From NCBI GenBank assembly GCA_948099385.1, contig CANUEZ040000199.1, positions 3,978,001 through 4,042,000 on the forward strand: a stretch of 64,000 bases of DNA. Direction: 5' to 3'. Source of the DNA: Fasciola hepatica. Its lineage: Eukaryota; Platyhelminthes; Trematoda; Plagiorchiida; Fasciolidae. Both the position numbers and the translations under genes were made by a program. Below, one piece after another: positions 46,490 through 58,931 of this stretch; the stretch's first letter is position 1, and each line of letters begins with the position of its first letter. The notes under the pieces were generated by a model. The model saw only the letters and a program-made list of their open reading frames with translations. It was not told where the DNA came from and did not search any database.

Positions 46490-49400
46490 TCATCTACTTA
46501 TTTAACATACTCAACCCTCATTTCAAGCAAATACCTCGTACCACTTGCGATCTAGGGCAACTTTGAAGGACTAGACGGTCTGCTGATCTATCATTCCGCC
46601 AGGCAGACCGTTGTAACTGTTCACTACCCTGTTGCTGAACAAGTGCGATCTAGTCATCCGCCTAGCTCAAACTTTCGTCAGCTTCTTCTCGTGTCCCCTT
46701 GTTCTGGAATATAAAACCATTTGGAATAGACTGTCAGGACTAAGGCCAGAAAAGCCCTTTATTACCTTGAACTTTTCTAAAAGATCCCTTTGATGTCTGT
46801 TCCTTTCCAAAGAGAAAAGATTCAGATCACAGAGTCTCTGCTCGTACGTCTTGCCCCTCTGCACTTCAACCATTCGTGTGGCGAGACGTTGAACTTTCTC
46901 TAAGCAGGCGGTGTCCTTTTTGTAGAAGCATGACCAGGCTTGCACGCCATCTTATAATTGAGGTCGTACTGTGGCCATATAAATAGGAACGAATATTTCC
47001 GGCTGCTGGCAACACAATGCTGATCGCGGTTTAAAGAGCACACCACGAGCCTTTTGTGCAGCAGAGTTACACTGGTCCGACCATTTGAAGTCACTGCTCA
47101 TGATGACCCCAAGGTCTTTAACCATACTGACTGCTTCTATGGTAAATAGCCCTTGGTCATGAGCGACAATTAGGCTTTCTCTTGACCTTGACAACAAATG
47201 GCTTTTTACAGCGTTCAGGGAATAAGTCCCGTTTGCATGCCCAGTCCAAGATGGTAACTTTATCCCTGCCTGTCTTTTCAAGCCTCGGATCTAACAATCT
47301 TCACATCGTCCGCAAAAATGAAGATAGGTGATTGAAGAGCGAATGCCAGGTCGTTAATAAACAACAAGAATAAGACCGGGCCTCAGACGGGTCTCTGAGG
47401 TACACCACTGGTGACGTTCACCGAACTCGAGCATCTGTTCCATGGTTGACGTAAAACGCACTGTGGGAGAAAGAGCCTGTCAACCACCTATATACGCTCG
47501 CTTTCCTCTGAGAGATTTAGCTCGTTTAACTGAGGAGGAGAATACACCAGAACCAGATCGACCCGTACCCCACTATCTAACCTATGCACGCCACCAAAGT
47601 ATTCCCCCAGGGCGTCTGCTTTGCCCCGGTCATCAGTGACAATACCGTGGTCCTTAGTGGATAGTGGACCTACGGTATTCTTTGTTGAGCCTTTCGACTG
47701 CACATAGCTGTAGAATTTTTTCGGCTGCTGTCTTAAGCAATGGGCCAATTTGAGCTAAAATTCTTGCTTGGAAGTTCGCCGAAGGCTCACTGTCTCGTTT
47801 CTAACTATTGTATAGAGGTTCCAGGCTATCCGACTGCCGGAAGCTTTGTGCTGGTTCCAGCTGCGGTTTCTACGTTTGATGACCCTGGCTACTGCAGCCT
47901 TCCACCACATGGGTTTGCCCTCCCCACTCCTTCGCTTTAAGGGTGCCAACTCTTTCTGTAGGGCAGTCAGGGATTCCTTTATGGCCTGCTAGCGCTCCTC
48001 GACAGTATTCCCTTCTACCCTGTCCCAGGTCAAACCCATCGCCCTATTATGAAGCTTATCTATGTCCATACTACCCAAACGTCTAACCAGCTTTCAGGGT
48101 ACCTTGGGTTGCCGAATGCACAGGGTGATTTTGAAACACACGTAGTCACTCTTGCTCAGCTTTGCACATCAATGCTTTCCAGGAGCGTCTTTGGGGAGAT
48201 CTGTTATTGCTAGATCCAGCAAGGACGGAACGCATCCAGTCCTCTATCTGGTATTTTTCCTAATATGCTGGTGAAACGCATTGTCATTCAGCCATTCTAA
48301 GTAGGTGTCCTTCTCCGATCACGACACGCAGACCTCAGCCGTCCAGTCGATGTGCGAAAGACTGAAGTGACCCACTTTGAGGGTCTTTTTTGCGCCCTGA
48401 CTATTTAAGTCAAAGTCCGCACTAAACAAACATCCTCGTCGCGGTCTGTGCTTGGTGCTCTGTAGACACAGAAAACGTCAACCTATCTGTCTGGAGGGAT
48501 GATCGTGACTGCACACACCTGGACATTGCAAGTACACATCTGGGTCTGAGACTCAAGGTGGTTTGTACCTGACCTAATGAGGATGGCTTCTCCCCCACCA
48601 AGGCGATCGAGTTCTCTATCCTGCTTATAGAGTGCAAGAACTTTTCTTATTGGTCTTGGCACAAGATCTCCTTTGAAAACCCATGTTCTCTTAACGGCAA
48701 ATATTGACGCGTTGTGCTCCCCAGAAGCTTTGGCGAGTTCTATCTATTTGTTTCTAATACTACACGAGTTAGTATATAACACCACCTCGTTTGCACCGTC
48801 GCTTAGGTGTCTCTTATTATTTACTCCTGTCTAGTTATCAGGCGAAAGGCCTGAGCTGATGACAAGTTTTGCATCCAGACTGGCAAGGGTCGCGCTGTCC
48901 TCCATCTTTGGACAGTACTGTCGATTTTGATCTTTCAGCTCGTCTTTAATTACAACTAGTTCCGACCCCACAAGCAGTTTCTTTACTAATGTCAGTCCCA
49001 AGGCCTGAGAGCCAATTACGGCATCCTGCTGAACTAGTTGGTTTATCACCAGTGCCCTGGCTGGTCGAGCCAGGTTACCCCCGGTGCTGGACCACCAGGC
49101 CTTACTCTATACTCGTCTGGCACAATTTTATATCTACCCTTGTCGGTGTGAACCCCTTCTGCTACCCTCGCTAATAGTCTATCTCGGGTGGCCTCATCAG
49201 CGAACTCCACTAGTATTGGTCTGTTTTAGGATAGTGAGCCTGTGGCTTGGGACCCTGCCCATCGAAACGATATGCCTTTGCAGATAATTTACTTTGTTTT
49301 ACAACAACAGGAGCTCAGGGTCATCCGCCCTAGCTGGCTCATCATTCGTCAAATTACACTCACTCTTCTTTTTGGGTTGCCTCGCCCTTCTCACAAGAAT

Positions 49401-49960
49401 TTGGGCCCCTCCTACCAGTGTTCTCATTAAACTCTTGTCGCTGTTCCTCTCCAGACCCTATCTGCGGGGTTGTTCGTGGACCGTACGTATGTCCCCTAGC
49501 ACTTTGAGGATTATTAGAGTTTGGTGTCCAGTCTTCAGCCAAAAATCTGCTGAACCGTGGACCAGTGTTGTGTTATGCAGTGATGTATGACCATAGAATT
49601 TGTTCAGTATCTCGTTTATGACAGCTTTCCTCCTTAGCTATTTTTGTAACCTCAACCATCTTCGAGGTGAGAGTTGCAACCGCCACCTCTCTACGGGGAA
49701 CTGTCAGAGACTTGAGAGGACGCAGTCTTTGTTTGAAAAAGAGTAGAATGTAATATGGTTTCATCTCTCGAGGGATACACCGAGGGTATCCCACTACTCA
49801 ATATCCCTTTTCCGATGCTTCGCAGAATGTGTAATCTTCTACATTCTGTACAATTTCTGACCTGCCTTATATAGCTGGGCACTGCAATCTCTGCTAGATC
49901 TTCTACTAGACTCAGCCACCCGACCCAGATTGAGGTGTCGTTATGGTTGATTCGCCGAAC
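46490..49960 (-). mobile_element. CR1/Jockey-like LINE, two ORFs, decayed
   Basis: Minus strand, 5' near 49.96 kb. The ORF1-like part has a Cys pair (RNCTECRRLHI) and then a coiled-coil-like stretch (LVVIKDELKDQNRQYCPKME, 48.93 kb). The ORF2 endonuclease reads VVLYTNSCSIRNK, DRELDRLGGGEAILIRSG and VDVFCVYRAPSTDRD (48.4-48.8 kb). The linker reads RGKADALGEYFGGVHRLDSG. The RT reads PVLFLLFINDLAFAL and FIFADDVKIV, the catalytic box (47.3 kb), then VKDLGVIMSSDFKWSDQC. The C-terminus reads LEKVQRLATRMVEVQRGKTY then SNRVVNSYNGLPGGMID (46.6 kb). The first half of the RT is deleted and stops are frequent. Confidence 0.92.
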
Positions 49961-50089
49961 CCAGCCGATTGTGCTATTGCAGAGTTATTCAAGTAAATTT
50001 AAGTCAAGTATATGCAGTATGCACCCGAGAGTGAATATTCGGCTGCTTCATAAACATTACACTACAAAGTCAGTAATAGAAGAACAGCA

Positions 50090-50527
50090 ATAGGAAAGAA
50101 AAAAAACTAAGGGGCAAGTTTGGGGGAGCGAGTTAAGGAAGTCGGTAGTGATGGTATTTGGGTTGGTGAGAAAACGCGCTAGGTAAGGAACTACAGAGGA
50201 CCTATACGCTGTACTGAGAGCAAACAGATGTTTTTATTACGATCGAATGGCAGATGTAGATTGGAATGACGGGAGTGAGTGCTATCGTTTACGATCTTAC
50301 GAGAAAAAGTCAGGCTTGCCTCCTGACTTTCAGTTACGTTCAGTTGGATGAGCAAGTCGTGAGTGATGCTAGTACGTCGGGACGTGTTAAAGAATCTTTC
50401 GCAAGCAGTCGGGAGAATATGACAGGGGAAGCAAAGAGCCGGTACAGAAGGAAGGAAGAAAGTAAAAAGAGTCTTATTAGAAGGAATGGGGTAGAAAATG
50501 ACCTAAGTCTTATCGAAAAAAGGTGAG
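50090..50527 (+). other. Spacer with 86-codon frame
   Basis: A plus-strand frame at 50266-50526 is rich in Ser, Arg, Lys and Glu at its end (YRRKEESKKSLIRRN) and is followed by a GTGAGT. It could be an exon, but nothing upstream or downstream matches it. Confidence 0.25.
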
Positions 50528-52713
50528 TCATTGATCTTTGGAGAAGACAGCTGCAACGTGATCTGATCCGCTAGATTTACTGACGCATGAGTCCCGAGCA
50601 CGTACATAGAGCAATTTTGATCTATCAACGCAGTTATATGCTTCACTGTAGTCAAAGATACAGACCCTTATTGCTTGGTTTCTTCGATCAACAGATGATA
50701 AAACAGAGTGAGTGGGAGAGGCCAGAGCACTGAGCGTAGATCGTGGTTGGCAATATGCAAGTTGCTTAGAGTCCAAAATATTGATATGGGCAGATATACA
50801 CCCAAGTATAGCCTGCTCAAACAATTTGAGAGTAACCAGTGTATAAGCTATTGGGCGTAGTTTGGATGTACCCTTTCGGGTATTGGGGTGATAGTGTAAC
50901 GGAAAATGTTGCGGCTAGGGAACGGACGAACCAAACGAAGGCCACAGGCAAAAAAACTAACTGTGAATATGTCGGAGGCGTCCCGAAGCAGACAAGAGCA
51001 GGCATACGGACTACCTGAGGGGAAGCAGCTGGATTTCCGACAGTCAGCAAAATAGCTCAAATGGGCGGCTGCCGATCAAGCCGTCAATATGGACGATGGG
51101 ACCAACCGAAGAGAAATGACGCCCAAGAGAAGCAAGTTATCGGCCACGGGCAACCCGCCAGAACTCAGCCGAAGCACTCAAGCAGCTGCAAGAGGAATCT
51201 TGGTGTCGTGCAGTCTGGAAAATGGCCTATATAAACGATTGTGTGTGTTTCATGACTTGATTTGTTTGGCGGTTGGTTTACAAGTATCCCACAAAGTGTT
51301 GTCGCCCTTGATACAATAGAAGCCAGTTCCCAGCATTCGGGAACAAAATAACAATTTGAACATAGGTCAAATAGACCAGAAAATACGGCGATAGTATAAT
51401 TGTGCATTCCTTCAACAGGATCAGTTGTAAGCAATCTGGGTCGCTTGCTTTCTTTGCATGGAGGTGAGTGGGCTCCTTGTATACAAACAATGAGGTGATA
51501 CTTTCCGTGGTAGTTTCCTGGTGGTAGTCAGCATCGTGGTTTGAGATGACTGGTAGGTGTGAGTTAGCAGTGAAACTACGATTGGGTTCATCAAGGTCTA
51601 CTAAATGAGACCTTTATCGAGGATTAGCACCGCTTAGGCGCATGATCTTCTTCCATGTCACCCTGCCATTTCTGCTGGTGATTAGCGATGGGACACACAA
51701 AGTTTTCAGTCTGCGAACCTTAGTTTTGTTGACTTGTGATGGAGCTCACTTTAGAGTGGTCTCTGGTCTTGAAATTGTGCACCTCCATACGACTTAATCG
51801 TTTCGGATGAGGGGAAGAGTAACATGTGGGTTGGACGTATCGTGTTTCCATTTGGCAGCAAATATTGAAGAAGACCTTAGGGTAACCAGGTAAATGTTGA
51901 CAAACAACGAATGGTCGGATCCAGAGACTATGCTTAGGTCAGAATCGTCAAACATATCCGTGATTCGCGTGAGGCTTTCTGGGTCACACTGTCGACTGCA
52001 TATTTCGCGGTCACGGTTTTGAGTGCAATGTGTGTCTACTCTTAGTGTAAATCATTGGGTAAACCTTTAAAATCGCATGATAAGAACTGCCATTTGGAGG
52101 ACGACAGGCAATATGAAACAAGTCCGGAATATTACCAAGACAAAGTTCTAGCTTGGCGTCAAGTTTGATGGTGAAAGTATAAATATTCACCAGGTCAAAT
52201 GATCTAAGGAAACTCACACTTAACCTAGTAAAATCGCCACAGGCAACACATAAGGAAGAGTCAACAAAGTTCAGTAGATTTACAGAGGAAATATCAGAGA
52301 ATCCATCAAGCTCGGAGAGGAGACATGTTGGGGAGATGCACATGGTAACAAGAACTATAGACGAGTGATGACTTAGGTATTTAATTTTCCACTCTAGCAC
52401 AGAAGCACTGATGTGAGATGAAGAATACTTGAAAAATAATTTTCGCCCGACTAAACCATCGTTCACTCATAAAAGTAATGACGCCTCCTCCACGTTTGCG
52501 GCACAACACCGGGCGGTTGACCCGAAAAGAGTAAAACCCATCTAGTCTGATGATTCCATCATCAGTATTAGTGTGGAGCTTGGTTTCATGTGGGGAAATG
52601 ACACCCAGTTGGTTATACTCCCGTTGATGGACCAAATAATTCAATTCGATCGATTTCCTAATCACTGATCGAACATAGGAGCTTATGATAGTTGATAAGT
52701 ACATACTTGACAA
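50528..52713 (-). mobile_element. CR1/Jockey-like non-LTR fragment (right arm)
   Basis: Minus strand. The endonuclease reads SYVRSVIRKSIELNYLVHQR, LLCRKRGGGVITFMSER (52.48 kb), LVTMCISPTCLLSELDGFSD, CVACGDFTRLSVSF. RT blocks follow: KKASDPDCLQLILLKE (51.4 kb), FPNAGNWLLL, and CISAHINILDSKQLAYC then RVCIFDYSEAYNCVDRSK (50.6 kb), the first catalytic-Asp block. The later RT is missing. It is the counterpart of the left-arm element up to about 51535. Beyond that it keeps RT sequence that the left copy has lost. Confidence 0.88.
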
Positions 52714-52964
52714 AGCTTGCTTCCTTAGTCCGACTTTCTAATCACCTCAGTGTTTACAGTGATACTCGTTTGGTTTTCCGAAAATTCTCTTTGTTTCATT
52801 TCTTACTGACTTTTCAAAGCTGCATTCCATCAACAGGTTCGAGTATTTCAATGATCTGATGAAGTCACACGGATATGATACAATAATAGACATGTCGCTA
52901 ATAGAACATTGTTTCTATAACAACAAAAGAAGAATAATGTAATATTGGTGCAAGTACAGTGGTG

Positions 52965-54010
52965 ATTTACCAAATTTGTCCTGAGAAGCAATCAACAGCA
53001 CGACTAGTTTGAAGGCCTTCCATACAATGCAGAGAGGCCTTTGGTGTGAGGATTATAAAGAACATAAACCCTGATAGGTCGTAAAACGATGAAACTGCCC
53101 GGTAGGCCATCTCTCCTGGTAAATGGTCGTTCCGGATTGATGTGACAGATGTAGAACATATCGCATACAGCACCCCAATGAATACCCAATGTATTCTGAT
53201 GTTCTTTCATGTTTGTAGAACGCTACATGGTTCATGGTCCTATTGGACCGAGAAATTTTCTTCAGCACACCCAGAGAGTTGTTTATCTACTTGTGGATAT
53301 GAAAACCTGTTCGGGCCAGCATTCTTCTGATTTGCTTTCCGAAGCTGGATGCGGTCTTCACATTCGGCAACCAGAGCAGACTGTCATTAAGCAAAAATTA
53401 AGTTGCCGCTACAAGCCTGAAGAACCAGTTCTTTGTAGTCAGTGGTTTTGAATATTTGTGTTGGTTGCAGCCCAGGTTAATGGTTGACATGATATTTTGA
53501 TTGCTGAGCTTGGCGTTTAGATCGCAAGCGTTTCGTCACCAGTCAAGGTGACATCGTCAGTGCATATGTGTCACGCACATAGCAGCCCAGTATTACCACT
53601 GCAGTTTTCCTTGATTTTCCTTCGGCTAAGAACTAAAGAATGACCATCACGAGACGGTTTTCTATTCTAACAGAAGACAATCTCTGGAAACACTACGGAT
53701 CCTTCGATACCCATCAAGAGTGATGGTCTTCAGGGCATATGAACGCTAAATGTTGTAACAGAAGTAAATATCGCATGACTTCTGTCCCGATGACACTCAG
53801 AAAGCTACTGCAGACGAAAGTGGTGTCCAAACCGCTGGCCATAAATGCATAGCCTGTTAACTCCCATTCGATCCACTTGTACAGGCCGGTATGAGACACT
53901 GTATGTGAGATGTGCTCGGAGTGAACGGTCATGTGCTCAGACAGACATTCTAGCACGCACACGCACACCGCAAACACTTGAAACAAATATCTTTCATCCA
54001 TGATCACACG
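52965..54010 (-). mobile_element. Bel/Pao pol fragment (right arm)
   Basis: Minus strand: GYAFMASGLDTTFVCSS (53.85 kb), then a gap where left-arm RT core is replaced by 0.27 kb of other sequence. Then comes the segment antisense to SEAGCGLHIRQPEQ, followed by MAYRAVSSFYDLSGFMFF and ILTPKASLHCMEGLQ (53.0-53.1 kb). More deleted than the left copy. The protease Asp is Ala in both. Confidence 0.8.
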
Positions 54011-54457
54011 CCTCGCAGTCGTACACCCACGTACACAGTTGACGTTAGTCTTGGTTCATCCCAGATAACACTGACCAATGAGATCGTGCCACTTGTCCAG
54101 CGACCTCGTGTGGTGCAATCCGATTGTGCATTCGGCCTACGCTTTCACTTGCATACATCGTTGACTCACACGGTTGCCTACGTATTTGCGTGTCTACTTG
54201 TTTGCTTGTGCTTGTGCTTGGTGTACTTTTCTACTGTATACACATTCATCCTTTCAGGTGTGCTTTCCTTCTGCTTACCTAATTTGGGACACAACATGAA
54301 CCGTCCAGCAAATCTGTGTCCTAATGTTACAGTCCGCGATGGTGAGCATTACAACAGCCTTGATTACATCGGCTATATGACCGGCATTCCCATAACCCGT
54401 GGTTTCTTCCCAAACATCGAATGCATTGTGAGCAGCCGACGATGTGCTGTCTGCTAA
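53978..54457 (+). CDS. 159-codon ORF, antisense to Bel/Pao leader
   Basis: Right-arm partner of 37782-38318, ending at the same stop, with a hydrophobic segment (VAYVFACLLVCLCLCLVYF). The divergence between the two looks neutral (see that entry), so a functional protein is doubtful. Confidence 0.2.
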   Translation: MKQISFIHDHTPRSRTPTYTVDVSLGSSQITLTNEIVPLVQRPRVVQSDCAFGLRFHLHTSLTHTVAYVFACLLVCLCLCLVYFSTVYTFILSGVLSFCLPNLGHNMNRPANLCPNVTVRDGEHYNSLDYIGYMTGIPITRGFFPNIECIVSSRRCAVC

Positions 54458-54635
54458 CGAGGCTATGCCGTCCGTCGATGCCATTCTCAACAGGTCTTCA
54501 CACTTTGACTGACATTCCTACAACACGTGAGTGAATTGCAGTTTATACGCTGCAGAAGTCAAACCGGTCACATGACGTGCATCCATTTTGAAAACCACAT
54601 TCAAATAGCGCCAGTATCCGTACTGGTTTAGTCAC

Positions 54636-54736
54636 CCCAATCTGTATGTATGTATGCGAGTGTTCGTGTGTATGTGTATGCGTGTGTGTATGTGTATGTG
54701 TATTTGAATGTATGTATATATGTATGTATGTATGAA
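54636..54736 (+). repeat. (TGTATG)n-type microsatellite
   Basis: Imperfect TGTATG/TGTGTA units; inverted partner of the shorter tract at 37534-37582. Confidence 0.92.
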
Positions 54737-54739
54737 CGC

Positions 54740-56600
54740 TCACCGAAAGTGGTTTTTCATACCTGGATTGTAAGCTCAGGTCCAGAGTCCTGTGTCAACC
54801 GGCCTTCAGCACTGATTGTGGATGTAGTTAGTCGTCATGTGTTGTTCATCTTCAGCATCAAATAAAACCCAGTCAGCAATGTGTCACCAATGTAAATCAA
54901 GTGCGGCTGACTGAACTGGTGGGTGTTGCCGATAGACAATCGGATCGTGGGAACGAAATTCCTTACAGGGCAGTGGATCAGTGCGCATCCTAATCGAACG
55001 ACAAATGAAAGTGTGCATCGGTAATGAGAATCGACGAATTTCGGGTAGGTGGACAATCGATCAATACTGGAGTGATCAGGAACTCATAGTTAGACCGTAA
55101 AGGGTCAATTTGACTCCTCACTGGAAAAAGAAGAGGTACAATGAAGGACGAAGACTAAAAGAAATAGTTTATGTCCACTCTGAATGGGATTCTGCCGTCG
55201 ATGGAAAATGTCACTCATCCATCCCGACGGACACATCCGTTCGAATGATGAGAGCAGCTTTTCTGAACTGGATGTACAGCCTTCGGTAAAGCTCTTTTAC
55301 CACCTGATGAAAACGGCACATTTATCAGTGGACTAACACCAAAGATTCTGTTATGATGTTCTGATCGCTGAGTTTGGTGTTTAGATCGCGAAGGTTTCAT
55401 TACTAGTCGAGGTGACATCGTCAATGCACATACCGTCATAAAATGTCGCAACAGGTGAATTGGTGTGGGAATAAAACCACTTGTACACACTCCCATGTAA
55501 ACTGTCAGTTCTTCAGTAATGATTCGCCCGCGATGTACAATCGCTTCACGGCCCGATTCCCATGAGGTGTTTGCAAAAATTTAAGTAACCTTCCAGTGTG
55601 GACAAAGGAACTGAATGCACCTCAGGGTGGTCGAATTCCGCTACTTCCTACCCAAATATTTGTTAGTAGACAAAATGAACAAAACACAGCAGAGTAAATA
55701 ATAAGGTCAGCTGGATAGGTGAAAATTGGACGGTAAAGAAACAAACTATCAGACTTGAACAATATTTGGTGTAGCCTAACAGCTCTAGGCTCCATAATTA
55801 CCTCAAACGAGGGGTTCATGGATGATATATTCCTTCTAAGTACACGGGGTTCTATTCAAGATAAAGTGTGATTAAGTCAGTAGTCCAGATGGGTCACCGC
55901 CGAGGATACTAATATAATTTGCTCCTATTTCACTCTCAGAGTTAAATTGTTCATTTATTCATACTTGTTGTGTGAGAATATCCTAAACTGTGCTAGTATG
56001 GTATCTATGATGAGAATGCACGTTAACTCTCTGAAAGATTTAAGAAGGACAAAAAATGATCATCATGAATAAAAACCCCACTTGTAAAGATACGACGAAA
56101 TGCTCCATAATATATCAAGTAATCTAATGCTCCTTATTTTTTTGTGCAAAGGCTGTTATTGCATTGAACATCCTTTGAGATAAGACCTTACGGCCCGATC
56201 AACTATCTCATCATCAACTGAGTGCTCATTTGATATCATTACATGTCATGCACTATCTAATATATACTTAATGGGAAATATAGAATCGTTAGGATTTGTA
56301 CTTTGAAATATAATATTGCGAAAAACTGTGTGAAGGGAAAAGTTTGCACACGTATTATGTGTAGATTGTAGCCCGTCGTCTAATGCACGTTGTTATTCTC
56401 AAAACATTACCAATCGTGAATGGTTAACACGTGGTAATAGTCACAACTTCTTAACTACTTTGAAAGACAGAAGGTCCTGAGGGTATCATTCTATCACTCT
56501 GTTTTCATGTAATAATGACATTTGTAAATCAAGCAATAATTTTATCATTGGTCGTGGCAGTCATGTGTCACAAATTCGAACGTGAATGGATCGTGCTACA
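54740..56600. other. Shared arm sequence without gene
   Basis: Inverted match to the left arm from 37.5 back to 35.8 kb and 34.45-34.36 kb. It contains the deletion point at about 56500. Open frames (for example 55215-55496 on the minus strand) are short, and the corresponding left frames are broken. Confidence 0.5.
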
Positions 56601-56625
56601 AAATGTGATTAGGGCGAGTACTTAC

Positions 56626-56889
56626 AGTTCCAGTCGTCAGCTGTGAATTCTGCACACATCTTCCCGGATAGATTCTTGTTAAACGTCCGTGCTCCCTCCC
56701 ATGGGAGATATGTTGCATTCGTGTAGCTCTTCCTATCAATGCAATTGCGATATTCAGATAGGGATATTCCAGTCCACTGGTCCGTCAAATCTCTGATACC
56801 TAAAATGCTACTCCGATCTGGACCCACAGCGAGGAAACGTTTGTCTTCGTTTCGGTATGTTATTATCGACGATATCATTGGGCCAAGAT
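56626..56889 (-). pseudogene. Right exon 12, CTLD-like centre, open
   Basis: Acceptor GTTATAG, donor GTAAGT, no stop. Reads SSIITYRNEDKRFLAVGPDR, LTDQWTGISLSEYRNCIDRK, NATYLPWEGARTF, CAEFTADDWN. The two cysteines (RNCID and MCAEF) are those expected of the CTLD inner disulphide region and are Tyr and Ser in the left copy. Confidence 0.6.
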
Positions 56890-56996
56890 CTATAACAGAA
56901 ACGATTAGTGAATGACGACAGTGCAGTTAACGAGTGCCGTTTCGGCTCAGTAAATTTTAAAAATAGTATTAATTGAATCGGCAGACTGTCACTCAC

Positions 56997-57194
56997 CAAA
57001 CCACGTTAAACGATTCCCGTCAACAAGACCAGTATATTTCATTGTGGGATAGGAGAATGTGGCCAATTGCGGGACTGAATGGCAGATGATCAATATATCT
57101 TTCACACGAATGTACGATCGATTAAATAACGGCATTGATTGTGGGAGTGTGGGTCCCCCTTCCGGTGCCAGTGTGTGCGGTTTATTAAAAGGAT
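56997..57194 (-). pseudogene. Right exon 11, open
   Basis: Acceptor TTTTCTAG, donor GTGAGT. Only a few residue changes from the left copy (AGLVDG to TGLVDG, IKPYT to NKPHT). The most conserved exon of the pair. Confidence 0.65.
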
Positions 57195-57454
57195 CTAGAA
57201 AAGGGGATTGGTTCAACAAAGGACAATGGGGGACATGTGGCGCGGATAGGTCATTCTGTAGCATATTACAGAGGGAAATTTTATGGGTATTTAATAACCA
57301 TCGTTTACTAATCACTTACAATTAGTTACCACTAATGTTTTCATTGTGAATCAGCAATTTTATCGATGCAGTTTGACTTTCAGCTTTCAGTGACCAGATT
57401 TCCCCAAATATTAGGAAACATTCCTCGGGAAGATGCGAAAACAAATACAGCTAT

Positions 57455-57584
57455 ATGGACAGAATATTTCTTTATGTTTTTTTTTGATCACTGGTTTCGT
57501 AGGTATAATTCTAAGTCCTCGGGCTTGGAACGAGTGTTTGAAGACACAGATATGTGAATTGTCGTGGTATGCCTTGAAGGTACA
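57455..57584 (-). pseudogene. Right exon 10, 3' truncated
   Basis: Acceptor TTTGCAG at 57585. Open through QARGLRIIPTKPVIK, then an A-rich change and a deletion of about 50 bp that removes the exon end and its donor. This alone would prevent normal splicing. Confidence 0.65.
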
Positions 57585-57959
57585 CTGCAAAGAAGACACA
57601 AATGAAAAGGAAAGTTTCGGTTGAAATTAATTCGATAATCTGGATGTCCAAATTATAGATGCAGTTATTCAGTAAATAGCTGGGAGAGTTCAAACTTGTG
57701 CAAGAGTTTTGAATTAGAACATCTACTTCCATTTAATTACTCTGAACGAGAGTAAGCATATTCCAGAACTGGAGAGTGTGATTATCTTTTCCAAGTTTGA
57801 TTCACCTGTTTTGCTTCGGGCAGTTATTTAATATTGCAATAATTTACGGAATTCCCTCCGAAATCGGTTTACGTTGAAGGAATGGAAATGGGTATTTTCG
57901 AAATTCATTTCGGTGATAGCAAATTCTAGGTATGGTCAATAAAACAAACCTCTTTGATA

Positions 57960-58290
57960 TCAGAAAATGCTCTTCCATCTGAGGTGATCGAGATATGGCT
58001 GGAGAACCATCTGTCCCCAAAGTTCGGTAAATTTATCAGGATTTATTATATATCACTCGCCCTTCCCAGTAGTATGGTCAGGTTTCGTCTATTGAAAGAC
58101 GATTTATTGACATGCGTGGTTCCGGTGGTCGTTAGGGACACAGATTCTGTTGTTTGGTATACGGATGTCCATGTTTGGACTTGATAATCCGAAGTTTCAC
58201 TCGGATTGTGGTCGATCAGTGGTTTGAATTGGTCTAGTTTTAAATACGAAAGAAAATCCAGCGCTGATTCAGTAATGTGAACGCAAGCCT
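57960..58290 (-). pseudogene. Right exon 9, with tandem stops
   Basis: F5/8C-like first half: YLKLDQFKPLIDHNPSETS, YQVQTWTSVYQTTE, NRRNLTILLGRASDI, then TAA TAA (58043-58048) where the left copy reads Tyr-Tyr, then RWFSSHISITSDGRAF. Confidence 0.6.
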
Positions 58291-58729
58291 GGTAATCAGT
58301 AGAATGTGGGAATAACAATCATGAGACTTTCGGGAAATCATACGAGGTCATAATTTTCTCTAACATGAATGGAAGAGTTCCTTCGAAATAATCTGTCTAT
58401 GCACCACACAGTTCCTTATTATTCAATATTAAAATTTATAATCTAATTTTCTTTTGAGTTACAAGTTACCAACCATCCACCGCACATTCCGATAGCAGAT
58501 TTTAAAGGTTTTGTAAACCATATTCACTTTTTGAATTGGTACTTCATTCCATATTAGCAGTTAATTTTTATTCAATAGATTACCAGCGGTTTTATTTTCA
58601 TTCACTTGAATGGTAATACCATACAATTTATTGATGATGATTTATCGCCAACAAAAACATTAGAACAATACAAATGAAAGATATTACCGTTGTCAAATGA
58701 GATGAACATGCCACCTGAGCGTTACTTAG

Positions 58730-58931
58730 TGCGTTCGGAATGTAAGATCACATATTCTATGGTATGAACTGAAGCCCACGGATGTTTATTGATGGGGAAT
58801 TATAACTGGCAATACAAAATCATAGTGAAACGCAATATCCTCAGTCGAAGGTGTAAACTAAAATCAAAGAGTTTTGTAAACGGACAGTGACCGAGAAATT
58901 GCATGTGTCTAGTGAGACGAAATCTTCTACC
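58730..58931 (-). pseudogene. Right exon 8, frameshifted, donor lost
   Basis: Acceptor TGTTTCAG preserved. One base fewer than the left copy in the TTTACAAAAC region shifts the frame to an early TGA. The GT of the donor reads CT. Confidence 0.6.
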
